NCBI GenBank assembly: GCA_964596775.1
Contig: CAZQVN010000002.1
Coordinates: 186,001 to 250,000, forward strand
Reading direction: 5' to 3'
From: CAZQVN01 sp964596775
GTDB taxonomy: Bacteria; Eisenbacteria; RBG-16-71-46; JABDJR01; JAWXBZ01
Length of the DNA: 64,000 nt
Position 1 is the first letter of the stretch; each line of letters begins with the position of its first letter. Both the position numbers and the translations under genes were made by a program. Positions 52,480 to 61,880 of this stretch are shown one piece after another. The notes under the pieces are model-generated. The model was not told the origin of the DNA. It saw nothing but the letters and a program-made list of their open reading frames with translations, and made no database searches.

Positions 52480-52825
52480 GCAGTTGAAACTTCTGGTAAG
52501 TCTTCAGGACCTCGACACGATGATCCGCGAATCTTCGGATCCGGACCGACTCAAAGAACTCAAGACGCTTGGGTTCGAGGTGAAGGGTATCGAAACACTC
52601 AAGAAGGCCAGGGCCAAACTTGCCACTGCGATCGACAGGCGATATCTCTCGCTCTATGAGCGGGTGTCGGGAAAGCATGGTCGCGCCGTGGTTCCTGTTG
52701 AAGACAGGACCTGTCTTGGATGTTTCCAGAATCTTCCCGGGTCCTTTTTTTCGACGATTACGGCCGATAAGCCCGTCAAAGTCTGCGAGAACTGCGGCCG
52801 CATTCTCTACCTTCTGGACCGTTAG
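52472..52825 (+). CDS. Short C4-type zinc-ribbon protein
   Basis: 117 residues from ATG 52472: an N-terminal helical/coiled-coil half (LLVSLQDLDTMIRE...ETLKKARAKLATAI) and a C-terminal zinc ribbon, CLGCFQNLP and CENCGRILYL, like the zf-RING_7/C4 family. Family proteins usually are about 240 residues with a long coiled coil, so this is a short version. Overlaps the EIIA gene by 8 bp. No precise function is established. Confidence 0.7.
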   Translation: MDEQLKLLVSLQDLDTMIRESSDPDRLKELKTLGFEVKGIETLKKARAKLATAIDRRYLSLYERVSGKHGRAVVPVEDRTCLGCFQNLPGSFFSTITADKPVKVCENCGRILYLLDR

Positions 52826-52837
52826 CCCCCAGATGCC

Positions 52838-54016
52838 ATGCCGGGGTTTCTGACGCACCTGGAATGCACGCGCTGTTTCGCGCGTTTGAATGCCGAGGAA
52901 CTTCACAATCTCTGTGCCTGCGGAGGCCCCCTCCTGGCGCGGTATGATCTGGACGCGGCGTCCCGGGCGATCGACCGCTCATCCCTCGCCCATCGCCCGT
53001 CAACACTCTGGCGTTATCGAGAACTGCTTCCCGCTTCACCCAACGAAAGCCCGGTGACTCTGGGCGAAGGATTCACCCCGCTCCTCCGATCCCGGATCGG
53101 GGAGCGAGCCGGTTACCCTCAACTGTACATAAAGGACGAATCGGGAAATCCGACGGGATCGTTCAAGGCTCGCGGCATGTCCGTCGCCGTAACGATGGCT
53201 CTTCACCGGGGAGCGAGCGCCTTGTCTCTGCCTTCGGCCGGGAATGCGGCAAGCGCCGCCTCCGCATACGGGGCGCGAGCCGGGCTGCCGGTTCATGTCT
53301 TCATGCCTCGGGACACGCCGGGCATCTTCGTCACGGAGTGTGAGGCCCTGGGCGCCAGCGTGACTCTGGTAGACGGGGTCATCACCGACGCCGGGCGCTC
53401 AATGAGACAGGCGGGAGAGGGAAAGGGCTGGTTCGACCTGTCCACTCTCAAGGAGCCCTACCGGGCAGAGGGCAAGAAGACCATGGGCTATGAGCTGGCG
53501 GAACAGTTCGCATGGACCCTGCCGGACGTCGTTCTTTACCCGACGGGCGGGGGAACGGGGATTGTCGGAATGTGGAAAGCCTTCAGTGAAATGGAAGCGC
53601 TGGGCTGGATCGGGCCGGGTCGTCCGCGGATGTACAGTATTCAGGCGGCGGGGTGCGCCCCGATCGTCAGGGCTTTCGAGCAGGGATTGGATGCAGCCGA
53701 ATCGTTTCCATCGCCCCACACTTTCGCCAGCGGGTTGCGCGTGCCGTCGGCCATCGGCGATGCGTTGATTCTCGAAGCGTTGCGGAAGAGCGGCGGCGGA
53801 GCGGTTGCGGTAAGCGACGAGGAAATCCGGTCCGCCTGGCGAAAGACAGGTCCGGGCGACGGAATCTTCATGGCGCCGGAAGGGGCCGCAGTCTGGGCCG
53901 GCCTCGAAAAACTGGTCGAATCGGGTTGCGTGGGCAAAGAGGAACGGATCGTATTCTTCAACACGGGCACGGGGTTGAAGTATGCAGAGTGCTTTTCCAC
54001 GGGCGGATCGTCGTGA
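52838..54016 (+). CDS. thrC: Threonine synthase
   Basis: PLP enzyme converting O-phosphohomoserine to threonine. 392 residues; PLP lysine K110 in PTGSFKARG, followed by the Gly-rich phosphate site (SLPSAGNAASAASAYG) and the YPTGGGTGIVGMWKA segment. The N terminus holds a small Cys cluster (CTRCFARL...CACGG), common in the long type of threonine synthase. Starts 12 bp after the zinc-ribbon gene; the stop overlaps the phosphatase gene by GTGA. Confidence 0.92.
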   Translation: MPGFLTHLECTRCFARLNAEELHNLCACGGPLLARYDLDAASRAIDRSSLAHRPSTLWRYRELLPASPNESPVTLGEGFTPLLRSRIGERAGYPQLYIKDESGNPTGSFKARGMSVAVTMALHRGASALSLPSAGNAASAASAYGARAGLPVHVFMPRDTPGIFVTECEALGASVTLVDGVITDAGRSMRQAGEGKGWFDLSTLKEPYRAEGKKTMGYELAEQFAWTLPDVVLYPTGGGTGIVGMWKAFSEMEALGWIGPGRPRMYSIQAAGCAPIVRAFEQGLDAAESFPSPHTFASGLRVPSAIGDALILEALRKSGGGAVAVSDEEIRSAWRKTGPGDGIFMAPEGAAVWAGLEKLVESGCVGKEERIVFFNTGTGLKYAECFSTGGSS

Positions 54017-55785
54017 CCGAGGACAGGAGTCAGGGCAGCGGCGGGCCGGTCGGCGTACTGGAGCGGCTTCGGCGCCTGTTTCGCAACTTTCACGCGGTCG
54101 ACCCCAGGCAGCCCATTCAACAGATCATGGACGAAGTCTGCACGGTCCTTCGAGATGAAACGGAGGCGCAGGCCGCGGCAATTGTGGTTCGTCGCGAAGG
54201 CCCGGGTGAAGATCATGGGGTGGTGATTCCCCGTCCACCGCTCGAAAATCGCAGATTCCAGACGAACTGGCGGGCTGCGCAGGAACCACCTCCAGGCCTG
54301 GGTGCCGGTCCGCCCGAGCTCGGCGTCCGGCCGGCCGGATATCCGGCCTTCGGACACTGCTACCAGGCTCTCGGACTTCTCGGGGGAAGAATTCTTTCCG
54401 CTCCGCTGCTCCGCCGAGGATTGCCCTTCGGATATCTGGAAGTGGTCGATCCGATGAGCACATTCTGGTGCTCGCCGGAGGGTGTCGAATTCTTCGGAAC
54501 GGCCGTCGACGAGGTCGGGGGCATCCTGGACAGCGCACTGCTTCTGGATCGACTGAAGCGGGAGCGGCTGGAAAACGAGCTTCTGTACTCCGTGAGTCGG
54601 GAAATCAGTATCGCCGCGAACACGGATGAGCTCATGGCTTCCATCATCGACTCCCTGCGCCAGGTCGTGCCCTACGATGCTGCGGCCATCTTCCTGCTCG
54701 ATGCCCGGACTCTCGAAGTCGCAAGGGAGACGATCCGCGACTATTCCCCGGACATGGCCGGAAAATTGCGGCTGAAAATCGGGGAGGGCGTCTCCGGCTG
54801 GGCTGCCAAAACCGGCCAGTCCGTCATTGTTCCGGACGTCCGCATCGACCCGCGCTATGTGTCTGCCCGGGAGGAAACGCGTGCGGAAATGGTGGCTCCT
54901 CTCAAGATTCGCGGGGAAGTCATCGGAGTCTTCAACCTGGAAAGCAATCGGGTCAACGCATACTCCACGCACGAGCTCCGTCTGCTGGAAACGTTTGCCA
55001 GCCATGCGGCCGTAGCGATCGAGCGATCGCGACACCTCCAGGAACAGATCGAAAAGAATCGCCTCGACAGGGAACTCTCCATTGCCCGTCGCATCCAGAT
55101 TTCCTTCCTTCCCGAACGCGATCCCGGCTGGCCGGGATTCGACGTTTCCGGCTACAACATTTCGTCCGAGGAAGTCAGCGGCGATTTCTTCGACTACATT
55201 CCGATTTCCGACACCAACTGGGGACTGGTGATTGCTGATGTTTCGGGAAAGGGCGTACCTGCTTCGCTCATCATGGCCAGCCTTCGGGCGGCCTTGTGGG
55301 CCGAAGCCCGCAACACGTATTCCTTGTCCACGATCTGCAGGAAGGTGAACAACTTTCTCTATCAAAGCCTCGGCGAGACCGAATTCGTCACTGCGGTGTA
55401 TGGGGTCCTTAATCTCGATGACTCCGTGTTCACCTACACCAGTGCCGGGCATTTGCCTCCGATACTTCTGAGAAGCGGTGGTGAGATTGAGCTTCTGGAA
55501 GAGGGGGGGCTGATTCTTGGTGCCTTCCCGGATGCGCGCTACGAACAGGGGCGAGTTCACCTGAAACAGGGAGACACGCTGCTTTTTTACACAGACGGAG
55601 CGGTCGAAGCGTTGGATCACGAGGGAGACGAGTTCGGGCGCGATCGTCTGGTCGACGCCTTGAAACGGTTAAGCCGACTGCCGGCGCACCTGATCAGAAC
55701 AGAACTCGTTGCCGTCATTCAGCAATTTGCCGGCAGGATCCACCTTGCCGACGACTTGACGCTCATTGTCGTCAAGAAGATCTGA
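54013..55785 (+). CDS. GAF-domain PP2C/SpoIIE-type protein phosphatase
   Basis: 590 residues: an N-terminal GAF-like region, a clear GAF domain at about 190-350 (YDAAAIFLLDAR, KIGEGVSGWAAKTG), a short coiled linker (RLDRELSIARRIQISFLPE), and a SpoIIE/PP2C-family phosphatase domain (about 370-590) with GDFFDYI, IADVSGKGVPASLIMA, the AGHLPPILL segment and DDLTLIVVKK. Such proteins are RsbU-like, dephosphorylating anti-sigma antagonists after sensing a ligand. No antagonist or switch kinase lies beside it. GTG 54013 is coupled to thrC. Confidence 0.88.
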   Translation: MTEDRSQGSGGPVGVLERLRRLFRNFHAVDPRQPIQQIMDEVCTVLRDETEAQAAAIVVRREGPGEDHGVVIPRPPLENRRFQTNWRAAQEPPPGLGAGPPELGVRPAGYPAFGHCYQALGLLGGRILSAPLLRRGLPFGYLEVVDPMSTFWCSPEGVEFFGTAVDEVGGILDSALLLDRLKRERLENELLYSVSREISIAANTDELMASIIDSLRQVVPYDAAAIFLLDARTLEVARETIRDYSPDMAGKLRLKIGEGVSGWAAKTGQSVIVPDVRIDPRYVSAREETRAEMVAPLKIRGEVIGVFNLESNRVNAYSTHELRLLETFASHAAVAIERSRHLQEQIEKNRLDRELSIARRIQISFLPERDPGWPGFDVSGYNISSEEVSGDFFDYIPISDTNWGLVIADVSGKGVPASLIMASLRAALWAEARNTYSLSTICRKVNNFLYQSLGETEFVTAVYGVLNLDDSVFTYTSAGHLPPILLRSGGEIELLEEGGLILGAFPDARYEQGRVHLKQGDTLLFYTDGAVEALDHEGDEFGRDRLVDALKRLSRLPAHLIRTELVAVIQQFAGRIHLADDLTLIVVKKI

Positions 55786-56257
55786 GTGGGCCCCCACATC
55801 GCAACAGTATTCCGGAAACTCTGACTATATCAGCGGGAGGAGGGCATCTCATGGGCCTGCTGTTTGACCGCCGCTGTGCTTGTAACGCTATTTGTTGCAA
55901 TGTGTTACGTTTGCGATCTGCCCGCCTGACAGCCCGGTGCCCCACACCGGACGTCCATGCGCTGGAGAAGCCCGCGGACAGAGAAGTCCCGCACTTTCGG
56001 TGTCCCTGACATGAGGTTCCTTCCAGGTCACGCGTCGACATGTTCCGGTACGGGGACCAGAGTGTGGGTACGTTTCGAGCACGAGGAGTCGTGCTTTTTC
56101 TGCATCGTTTTCCTTTCAACTCTGTCTAAAACCGGGTATTTCGCAGAAGCCGATACGCACTGACAGGCTCTGTATACTAAGATTACATCGACAGGGCCCT
56201 TCCCGATGAGCGGAACAGACGGATAGGCGAGGCCCGACTCCCCGTGGAGATTCCTCA
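55786..56257 (+). other. 472-bp region without a gene; contains an intrinsic terminator
   Basis: No coding gene is supported. A terminator is at 56078-56099. TTGACC at 55864 with GCTATT 17 bp on is a weak promoter-like pair, so a small RNA of roughly 200 nt ending at the terminator is possible, or the region is a long 3' end of the phosphatase operon. TATACT at 56173-56178 may be the -10 for the sigma-factor gene; no good -35 was seen. Confidence 0.4.
56078..56099 (+). terminator. Intrinsic terminator upstream of the ECF sigma gene
   Basis: Perfect 7-bp stem AGCACGA/TCGTGCT with loop GGAG, running straight into TTTTT when the last paired T is counted. It lies about 290 nt past the phosphatase stop. 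Confidence 0.6.
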
Positions 56258-56842
56258 ATGGACAGCGACATGACTCTCGTGGAACTCGCAAAGGCGGGCG
56301 ACCACGAGGCTTTCACGAAACTGGTGCGTCGTTTCGAGGGAAAGGTCTATCAGCTTGCGCTGAGGTTGACCGGAAACAAGATGGATGCAATGGACGTCAT
56401 CCAGGATGTCTTCCTGAGCGTCTATCAGAAGATTCACACGTTCCGGGGAGACGCGGCTTTCGGCAGCTGGCTGTACCGCATCACTGCGAACGCGTCCTTC
56501 GCGAAACTGAACAAGAGGAAGAGGGCGCCGTCCGTTTCCCTGGACGATGTGATGCCCGTCATCGAATCCTCCAGCGCGGGATCCCATTCCGAATGGAGCA
56601 TCAAACCGGACGCGGCTCTATTCAACAAGGAGGCGCGCGAGGCCCTGGATCGGGCCATTAATGCCCTGCCCGACGATTTTCGTACGGTGGTCGTTCTGAG
56701 GGATGTCGAGAATCAGTCGAGCCAGGAGGTCGCCGATTTACTCCAGCTTTCTGTTCCGGCGGTGAAATCCCGCCTTCACCGCGCCCGTCTTCTTCTCAGG
56801 AAGGAGCTCGGAGAATACTTTCGGGCAAGGAAGTCAGCGTGA
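56258..56842 (+). CDS. ECF-family RNA polymerase sigma factor
   Basis: 194 residues with regions 2 (VRRFEGKVYQLALRLTG...DVIQDVFLSVYQKI and GSWLYRITANASF) and 4 (ALPDDFRTVVVLRDVENQSSQEVADLLQLSVPAVKSRLHRAR), the RpoE-like arrangement. Regions 1.1 and 3 are absent. It directs RNA polymerase to an envelope or stress regulon and is probably held by the zinc-finger protein encoded next. Confidence 0.93.
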   Translation: MDSDMTLVELAKAGDHEAFTKLVRRFEGKVYQLALRLTGNKMDAMDVIQDVFLSVYQKIHTFRGDAAFGSWLYRITANASFAKLNKRKRAPSVSLDDVMPVIESSSAGSHSEWSIKPDAALFNKEAREALDRAINALPDDFRTVVVLRDVENQSSQEVADLLQLSVPAVKSRLHRARLLLRKELGEYFRARKSA

Positions 56843-56896
56843 CGCGAGGCCACAGTCCATTCCGCGCCGCCGGCACGACTCACGGAGATGATGATC

Positions 56897-57139
56897 ATGT
56901 TCAATTGTGACGAGGTAATTCAGCTGTTGACGGACTATGTTGACGGAGAACTCGAGAGTGAATCCAGAAGCGAACTGGACGTTCACTTTTCACAGTGCCC
57001 GGAATGCGTTCATTTCATGGAGACGTTTCGCTTCACGATTGAAAAAACCGGGGAGTTTCGCTGCGAGGACATTCCTGATGAGGTATCTCTGAAATTACAC
57101 GAGTTTCTTGATAAGCGAATCCGCGGGGCCGGTTCCTGA
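56897..57139 (+). CDS. Small zinc-finger anti-sigma factor (zf-HC2/ZAS)
   Basis: 80 residues with HFSQCPEC, the H-x3-C-x2-C motif of zinc anti-sigma domains, plus an N-terminal Cys (FNCDEV). Directly after the ECF sigma gene, it is expected to bind and inhibit that sigma. It has no membrane segment, so any signal is cytoplasmic or redox-based. ATG 56897 is preferred to 56888, which is only 1 nt from the CGGAG. Confidence 0.85.
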   Translation: MFNCDEVIQLLTDYVDGELESESRSELDVHFSQCPECVHFMETFRFTIEKTGEFRCEDIPDEVSLKLHEFLDKRIRGAGS

Positions 57140-57364
57140 TACCCGCAGCCGCCGACGAATCGATCGAAGTGACCAAATATTCTGGAATCTTGTCCAGTTT
57201 CTGAACATCTTAACGTCGTGATCAGGAGACTTGCTGGGGCCGGCAACCTCTGGTCTCTGGTATCTGCCCTCCTTGACAGAGATTGGTCATAGCCGGCCTC
57301 AGTTTTAAACCTTGTTCCCTGTTAGACATGTGCTTCGACTTGACGGGCGAGATTCTTCGCCGGG

Positions 57365-59497
57365 TTACCCCGCAACGGTCGATGTCGACACGGTCTCGAC
57401 GGGGAACTTTTTTGCTTTACGGACGCGTATTCTGGCATCAATGGCCATGGCGGGTTTTCCGGGGAATGCCATGAAGGGATTGATGTCGATCTCTTCAATC
57501 TCGGAAAAGTCGGAAACAAGCCGCGACAACCTCAAGAGTGCTTCCTCGATCCCCTCGAGCGATATTCCCTTTTCCCCTCGATACCCTTCCAGCAGGGGCA
57601 AGCTCCGGACGGATCGAACCATTTCCCTCGCGTCGATATCCTTCAGCGGATGAATTCTGAACACAACATCACGGATGACCTCGACCTGGACCCCGCCGAA
57701 ACCGAACATCATCAAGGGCCCGGCGACGGCGTCCATGGACATGCCGAGAATGAGCTCTTGGCCGCCCTGGAGCATGGGTTGAAGAAGAACCGGAGTTCCT
57801 CGCGCACTCAGTTGCCGGTATGCCTCGATGATCTGTGCCCGGTTCTGAAGGTTCAGAATGACCCCGCCGGAATCCGTCTTGTGCTCTCCGCCCGAGCCGT
57901 CTGCCTTCAACACGGCGGGAAACCCGATGTTTTCCAGTGCTTGATCGAGTTCAGCGGGGGATCTCACGGAAATGGAAGGGACAAAGGGGATGCCATAAGA
58001 CTCGAGCACTCCCCGAGCGGCAGGTCCATCCAGCCATCCCTCGAAATGCTCGTTGAGTTCGAGAAACCGGGCAGCTCGACTTCGATCGACCTGAAATTCC
58101 ACCGGACGCCCTTCCGGGCGTTTCTGCCATTGCCGGTAGGAAACGAGTGCCGCCAGGGCATGCGCTGCCGACTCGGGAAAGGTGTAGACGGGAATGCCCT
58201 GGCTGCGCATCTCGGTCACGCCGGGAACACCTTCGTCCGCTCCCATGAAGCAGACCAGAATCGGCTTGCTCGATTGCGTTCTTTGCTCGCAGATGGCTCT
58301 GGCGACCTCATCGGATCTGGTCATGACCGGTGGGACGAAAATGACGATCAGCGCGTCGACAAGCGGATCCAAAAGCATCTGCCGGATCGATTCCCTGTAC
58401 TGATCCGGAGTGGCGCTGGCCAGGAGGTCCACCGGATTCTCGACGCTGGCATCGGGAGACAGTACGCCCCTCAGGGCGGCGCGGGTTTCCGGAGATGGTG
58501 GTTCGATGACAAGCCCGCACGCAACGCATGCATCTGTGGTCAGAATGCCGGGGCCTCCTGCGTTCGTGATGATTCCGACTCTCGGACCTTCGGGCGGGTC
58601 GAGTCGGGAGAACGCGGGAGCCAGATCGAAGAGATCCTCGACGGAGGATGCGCGGATGACTCCGCACTGTTCAAACATGAGATCGGTGGCCATGTCTCGG
58701 CCGGCCAGCGCGCCGGTGTGAGAGGAAACGGCCTTTGCGCCGGCAGTTGTTCGGCCCGCCTTGACCGCGATGATCGGCTTGGTTCTCGAGATGCGGCGAG
58801 CAATCGATGTGAACTCCCGCGGGTCGCCAAAGCTCTCCAGATAGAGCAGGATCAACTTCGTGGCCGGGTCGTGCTCCCAGTATCTCAGCAGATCGTTTCC
58901 CGAAACATCGGTCTTGTTGCCGACGGAAACGAACATCGAGAATCCGATTCCTTTCTTGTGGGCGATGCTCAATATGGCTTCGCCCAGAGCGCCGCTTTGC
59001 GACATGAATCCGATGTTTCCCGCTGACGGAAGGGTCCGGGCAAAGCTGGCATCGAGCCGGATGTCCGGCTCGGTGTTGATGACGCCCATGCAGTTGGGCC
59101 CGACCATTCTCATTGAGTATTTGTGGATGAGCCGGGCGAGTTCCGCCTCCCGCTCGGTGCCCGGCCCGCCGACTTCCTTGAATCCGGCCGTGATGACAAC
59201 AAGACCTTTGACGCCCTTGCGTCCACAGGATTCGACGACCGTGAGAACATGTTCCTTGGGAACCACGATGACCGCCAGGTCGACCGGGTCGGGCACGTCT
59301 TCGACGGACGGGTATACTTTCAGGCTATGGAGTGTCCGGAGGTGAGGGTTGACCGGAAACACCGGACCCTGGAACTCGAACTCGATGAGATTATGGACAA
59401 TCTCTCTCCCGATGTTGTTCGGTTTGTTGGAGGCTCCGATGACGGCTATGGCCTGAGGTCTGAAGATTGCGTCGAGTGACTCGTTCGTCTTTACCAT
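57365..59497 (-). CDS. Acyl-CoA synthetase, NDP-forming (ACD family)
   Basis: 710 residues with fused alpha and beta parts of NDP-forming acyl-CoA synthetases (acetate/acyl-CoA to free acid with ATP gain, or reverse). CoA-binding N domain (AVIGASNKPNNIGREIVHN), the SCS-like region with phosphorylated His at H260 (SSHTGALAG), and a C-terminal ATP-grasp domain (VLKADGSGGEHKTDSGG...MFGFGGVQVE). The acid used is unknown. Stands alone on the minus strand, converging on the anti-sigma gene with 225 bp in between that hold no gene. Confidence 0.9.
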   Translation of the reverse strand: MVKTNESLDAIFRPQAIAVIGASNKPNNIGREIVHNLIEFEFQGPVFPVNPHLRTLHSLKVYPSVEDVPDPVDLAVIVVPKEHVLTVVESCGRKGVKGLVVITAGFKEVGGPGTEREAELARLIHKYSMRMVGPNCMGVINTEPDIRLDASFARTLPSAGNIGFMSQSGALGEAILSIAHKKGIGFSMFVSVGNKTDVSGNDLLRYWEHDPATKLILLYLESFGDPREFTSIARRISRTKPIIAVKAGRTTAGAKAVSSHTGALAGRDMATDLMFEQCGVIRASSVEDLFDLAPAFSRLDPPEGPRVGIITNAGGPGILTTDACVACGLVIEPPSPETRAALRGVLSPDASVENPVDLLASATPDQYRESIRQMLLDPLVDALIVIFVPPVMTRSDEVARAICEQRTQSSKPILVCFMGADEGVPGVTEMRSQGIPVYTFPESAAHALAALVSYRQWQKRPEGRPVEFQVDRSRAARFLELNEHFEGWLDGPAARGVLESYGIPFVPSISVRSPAELDQALENIGFPAVLKADGSGGEHKTDSGGVILNLQNRAQIIEAYRQLSARGTPVLLQPMLQGGQELILGMSMDAVAGPLMMFGFGGVQVEVIRDVVFRIHPLKDIDAREMVRSVRSLPLLEGYRGEKGISLEGIEEALLRLSRLVSDFSEIEEIDINPFMAFPGKPAMAIDARIRVRKAKKFPVETVSTSTVAG

Positions 59498-59557
59498 CGC
59501 CAGAATTTACCATGCACGAGATCCGTCATGCACATCGGACTTGCCAACGAGGGGGAC

Positions 59558-60364
59558 ATGAGCTCAATAAGCAGATCGTTTGATCCGGAATCGTGGCTGA
59601 ACGAGGCCGTTGTCGTAGTCCGCGCCGCCGGGGCCCTGCTCAGATCGGGACCGGAGGGGGCTCTGTCCGTGCGTCACAAGGGGGACGTGGATCTCGTCAC
59701 GGAAATGGACCGCAAGTCGGAGCAGCTTGTTGTCGAACGCCTGAAATCCGCATTCCCGGGCACGGGGGTGCTTGCCGAGGAGGGGTCGGGACACTCAGCG
59801 GAAGCCGGGGATCTGTGGATTCTCGATCCACTGGACGGAACGACAAACTATGCGCACGGGTTGCCGGTCTACGCGGTCAGTCTTGCCCTGGAACGTAACG
59901 GAGTTCTCGAACTGGGCATCATATTCGATCCGTCGAGAGACGAGATCTTCACGGCCTTCAGGGGTGGGGGGGCACGAATGAACGGAACCCCTATCCGGGT
60001 CAGCGAGAAGAATTCCCTGGGATCATCCCTGCTTGCCACCGGATTTCCCTATGACATTCGAGAATCCGACAGGAACAACCTTCGTCAGTTTGCGGCGATG
60101 GCCCGGAAAGCCCGAGGACTCAGGAGGTGCGGAGCGGCGGCTCTTGATCTGGCTTATGTCGCGGCCGGTCGTTTTGACGGCTATTGGGAAGAGAAGATCT
60201 CTGTCTGGGACGTCGCGGCGGGTGTTCTGCTCGTCAACGAGGCGGGCGGGCACGTCACGGACTATACGGGAGGAAGGTTTCAAATTCGCAACGACCGGAT
60301 CGTGGCTACGAACGGGCTGTTCCATGGCGAAGTGCTTGCCGTTCTTGCCGATGCCGACTCCTGA
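59558..60364 (+). CDS. suhB: Inositol-monophosphatase-family phosphatase
   Basis: 268 residues with both Mg-binding motifs: ILDPLDGTTNYAHG and, near the end, SVWDVAAGVLLVNEAGG. Family members act on inositol-1-phosphate, fructose-1,6-bisphosphate or 3'-phosphoadenosine phosphate; E. coli SuhB also acts in antitermination. The substrate cannot be told from sequence. ATG 59558 follows GAGGGGG; the ATG 59528 has no such site. Confidence 0.88.
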   Translation: MSSISRSFDPESWLNEAVVVVRAAGALLRSGPEGALSVRHKGDVDLVTEMDRKSEQLVVERLKSAFPGTGVLAEEGSGHSAEAGDLWILDPLDGTTNYAHGLPVYAVSLALERNGVLELGIIFDPSRDEIFTAFRGGGARMNGTPIRVSEKNSLGSSLLATGFPYDIRESDRNNLRQFAAMARKARGLRRCGAAALDLAYVAAGRFDGYWEEKISVWDVAAGVLLVNEAGGHVTDYTGGRFQIRNDRIVATNGLFHGEVLAVLADADS

Positions 60365-60506
60365 CAGCCGATTCTAAGAGATCGATCCTGCCGGCCGATA
60401 ACTTCCGCAGGTGCGAAGGAGTCGAAGGCGTTCCCGCGCCGCGCGGAGTTGACGGTCCGGTTCCCGGAACAGGGTTTCCTGCACCCCGCGAACCTAGGGA
60501 GGTCGA

Positions 60507-61880
60507 GTGCGTTCGAGTCTGCTGATCGTTGAAGTCAATTCACGTCTCCGGGACCGCTGGGCGGAAAGCTTTCGCAAGTCCGGGCATAACGTTTTCGCGC
60601 TTTCCTGTCCGAAGGCGGCAATCGACGTTGCCCTGGAGAGACGGTTCGACCTGGCAGTCCTTTCCTTTGACGATCCTGAAGCGTCCATGGAACTGAAGAC
60701 AGTCCTGAAGAAAACGAATCCGTCCTGCCAGATAACCATCGTGTCGGAAAGGCCCGCGGAAGAACGGGATGCACTGGTCATGGAAGCGGGAGCCCGCTCC
60801 CTGCTTCTGAAACCGTTCGACGACAGTGTTCTGGAGCAACTGGTCGAACGTGCGACCTCAAGCCGCCGGAAAAAAACGGAAGGAGGGCCGGATGGAGATG
60901 CTCTCTCACGAATCCTCGGCGAAAGCGATGCAATCCAGGCAGCCCGGGAACTGATAGCAAAGATCGCCGCCGTTGCGGATACATCAGTTCTGATCCGGGG
61001 CGAAAGCGGAACGGGGAAGGAACTTGCGGCGCGAGCCGTTCACGGCCTCAGTCCCCGTTCCGGTGGCCCTTTCCTGGAATTGAACTGTGCGGCAATCCCG
61101 GAGAACCTGCTTGAGAGTGAGCTGTTCGGATACGAGCGCGGCGCGTTCACGAGCGCCGACAGGTCCAAGCCCGGCCTGTTCGAACTGGCCAACGGCGGAA
61201 CGGTATTCCTGGATGAAATCGGTGAGATGAATCTCGAACTGCAGGCGAAACTCCTCCGTGTTCTGGACACGAGAATGGTACGCCGGCTCGGCGGGAGCGA
61301 GCCGGTTGGGCTCAATGTCCGCATTCTGACGGCTACAAATCGTGACCTTGCCGGCGAAGTGGATGAGCGGAGGTTCCGCGCGGACCTGTTTCATCGACTC
61401 AATGTCGTTCAAATCGAAATGCCTCCGCTTCGGGAGCGGAAGGGGGATATTGCGCTCCTGGCGGCGCACTTCCTCGGTCTCTACCGTCGAAAGTTCGGAA
61501 AGGGAGATATTGAATTCGGTCCGGGGGTCGTCGAAGGGTTGCAGGAGTATCACTGGCCTGGCAATGTCCGGGAACTGATGAATCAGGTCGAAAGGGTCGT
61601 TCTTGTTTCGGGGGCGGCCATCTTGACCCTGCAGGACTTTGGTTTGATCACAGCCGGCCTGGATACCTCTCTTGTCGAGATCGGTTCCAATGCCATCAAG
61701 GTGGACTTTTCGAGGGGGCCGGTGCCGATCGAACAGGTGGAGCGCGAATTGATCCTGCAGGCTCTTGAGAGTGCCCGCTGGAACGTCACAGAGGCCGCCA
61801 GATTGCTCGGGATTGGTCGGGGCGCGCTGCGGTACAAGATCGAGGCTTACGACCTCAGAAAACGCGCCCTGGCCGGGTGA
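60507..61880 (+). CDS. Sigma-54-dependent activator with an atypical receiver
   Basis: 457 residues: a receiver-like domain (1-120), an AAA+ sigma-54 interaction domain with GESGTGKE (about 166), GAFTSA at 212-217 (usual GAFTGA) and GNVRELMNQVERVVL, then a Fis-type helix-turn-helix (VTEAARLLGIGRGALRYKI). The receiver lacks its phosphoacceptor: the aspartate position reads S53 in DLAVLSF, and the N-terminal acid pair reads LLIVEVN; the conserved Lys remains (LLLKPF). So activation is probably not by phosphorylation. GTG 60507 after GGGAGG. Confidence 0.9.
   Translation: MRSSLLIVEVNSRLRDRWAESFRKSGHNVFALSCPKAAIDVALERRFDLAVLSFDDPEASMELKTVLKKTNPSCQITIVSERPAEERDALVMEAGARSLLLKPFDDSVLEQLVERATSSRRKKTEGGPDGDALSRILGESDAIQAARELIAKIAAVADTSVLIRGESGTGKELAARAVHGLSPRSGGPFLELNCAAIPENLLESELFGYERGAFTSADRSKPGLFELANGGTVFLDEIGEMNLELQAKLLRVLDTRMVRRLGGSEPVGLNVRILTATNRDLAGEVDERRFRADLFHRLNVVQIEMPPLRERKGDIALLAAHFLGLYRRKFGKGDIEFGPGVVEGLQEYHWPGNVRELMNQVERVVLVSGAAILTLQDFGLITAGLDTSLVEIGSNAIKVDFSRGPVPIEQVERELILQALESARWNVTEAARLLGIGRGALRYKIEAYDLRKRALAG

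Noticed and set aside
53641..55620. A 650-codon minus-strand frame over thrC and the phosphatase gene
   Set aside because: Both plus-strand genes carry clear catalytic motifs; the antisense frame is a high-GC artefact.
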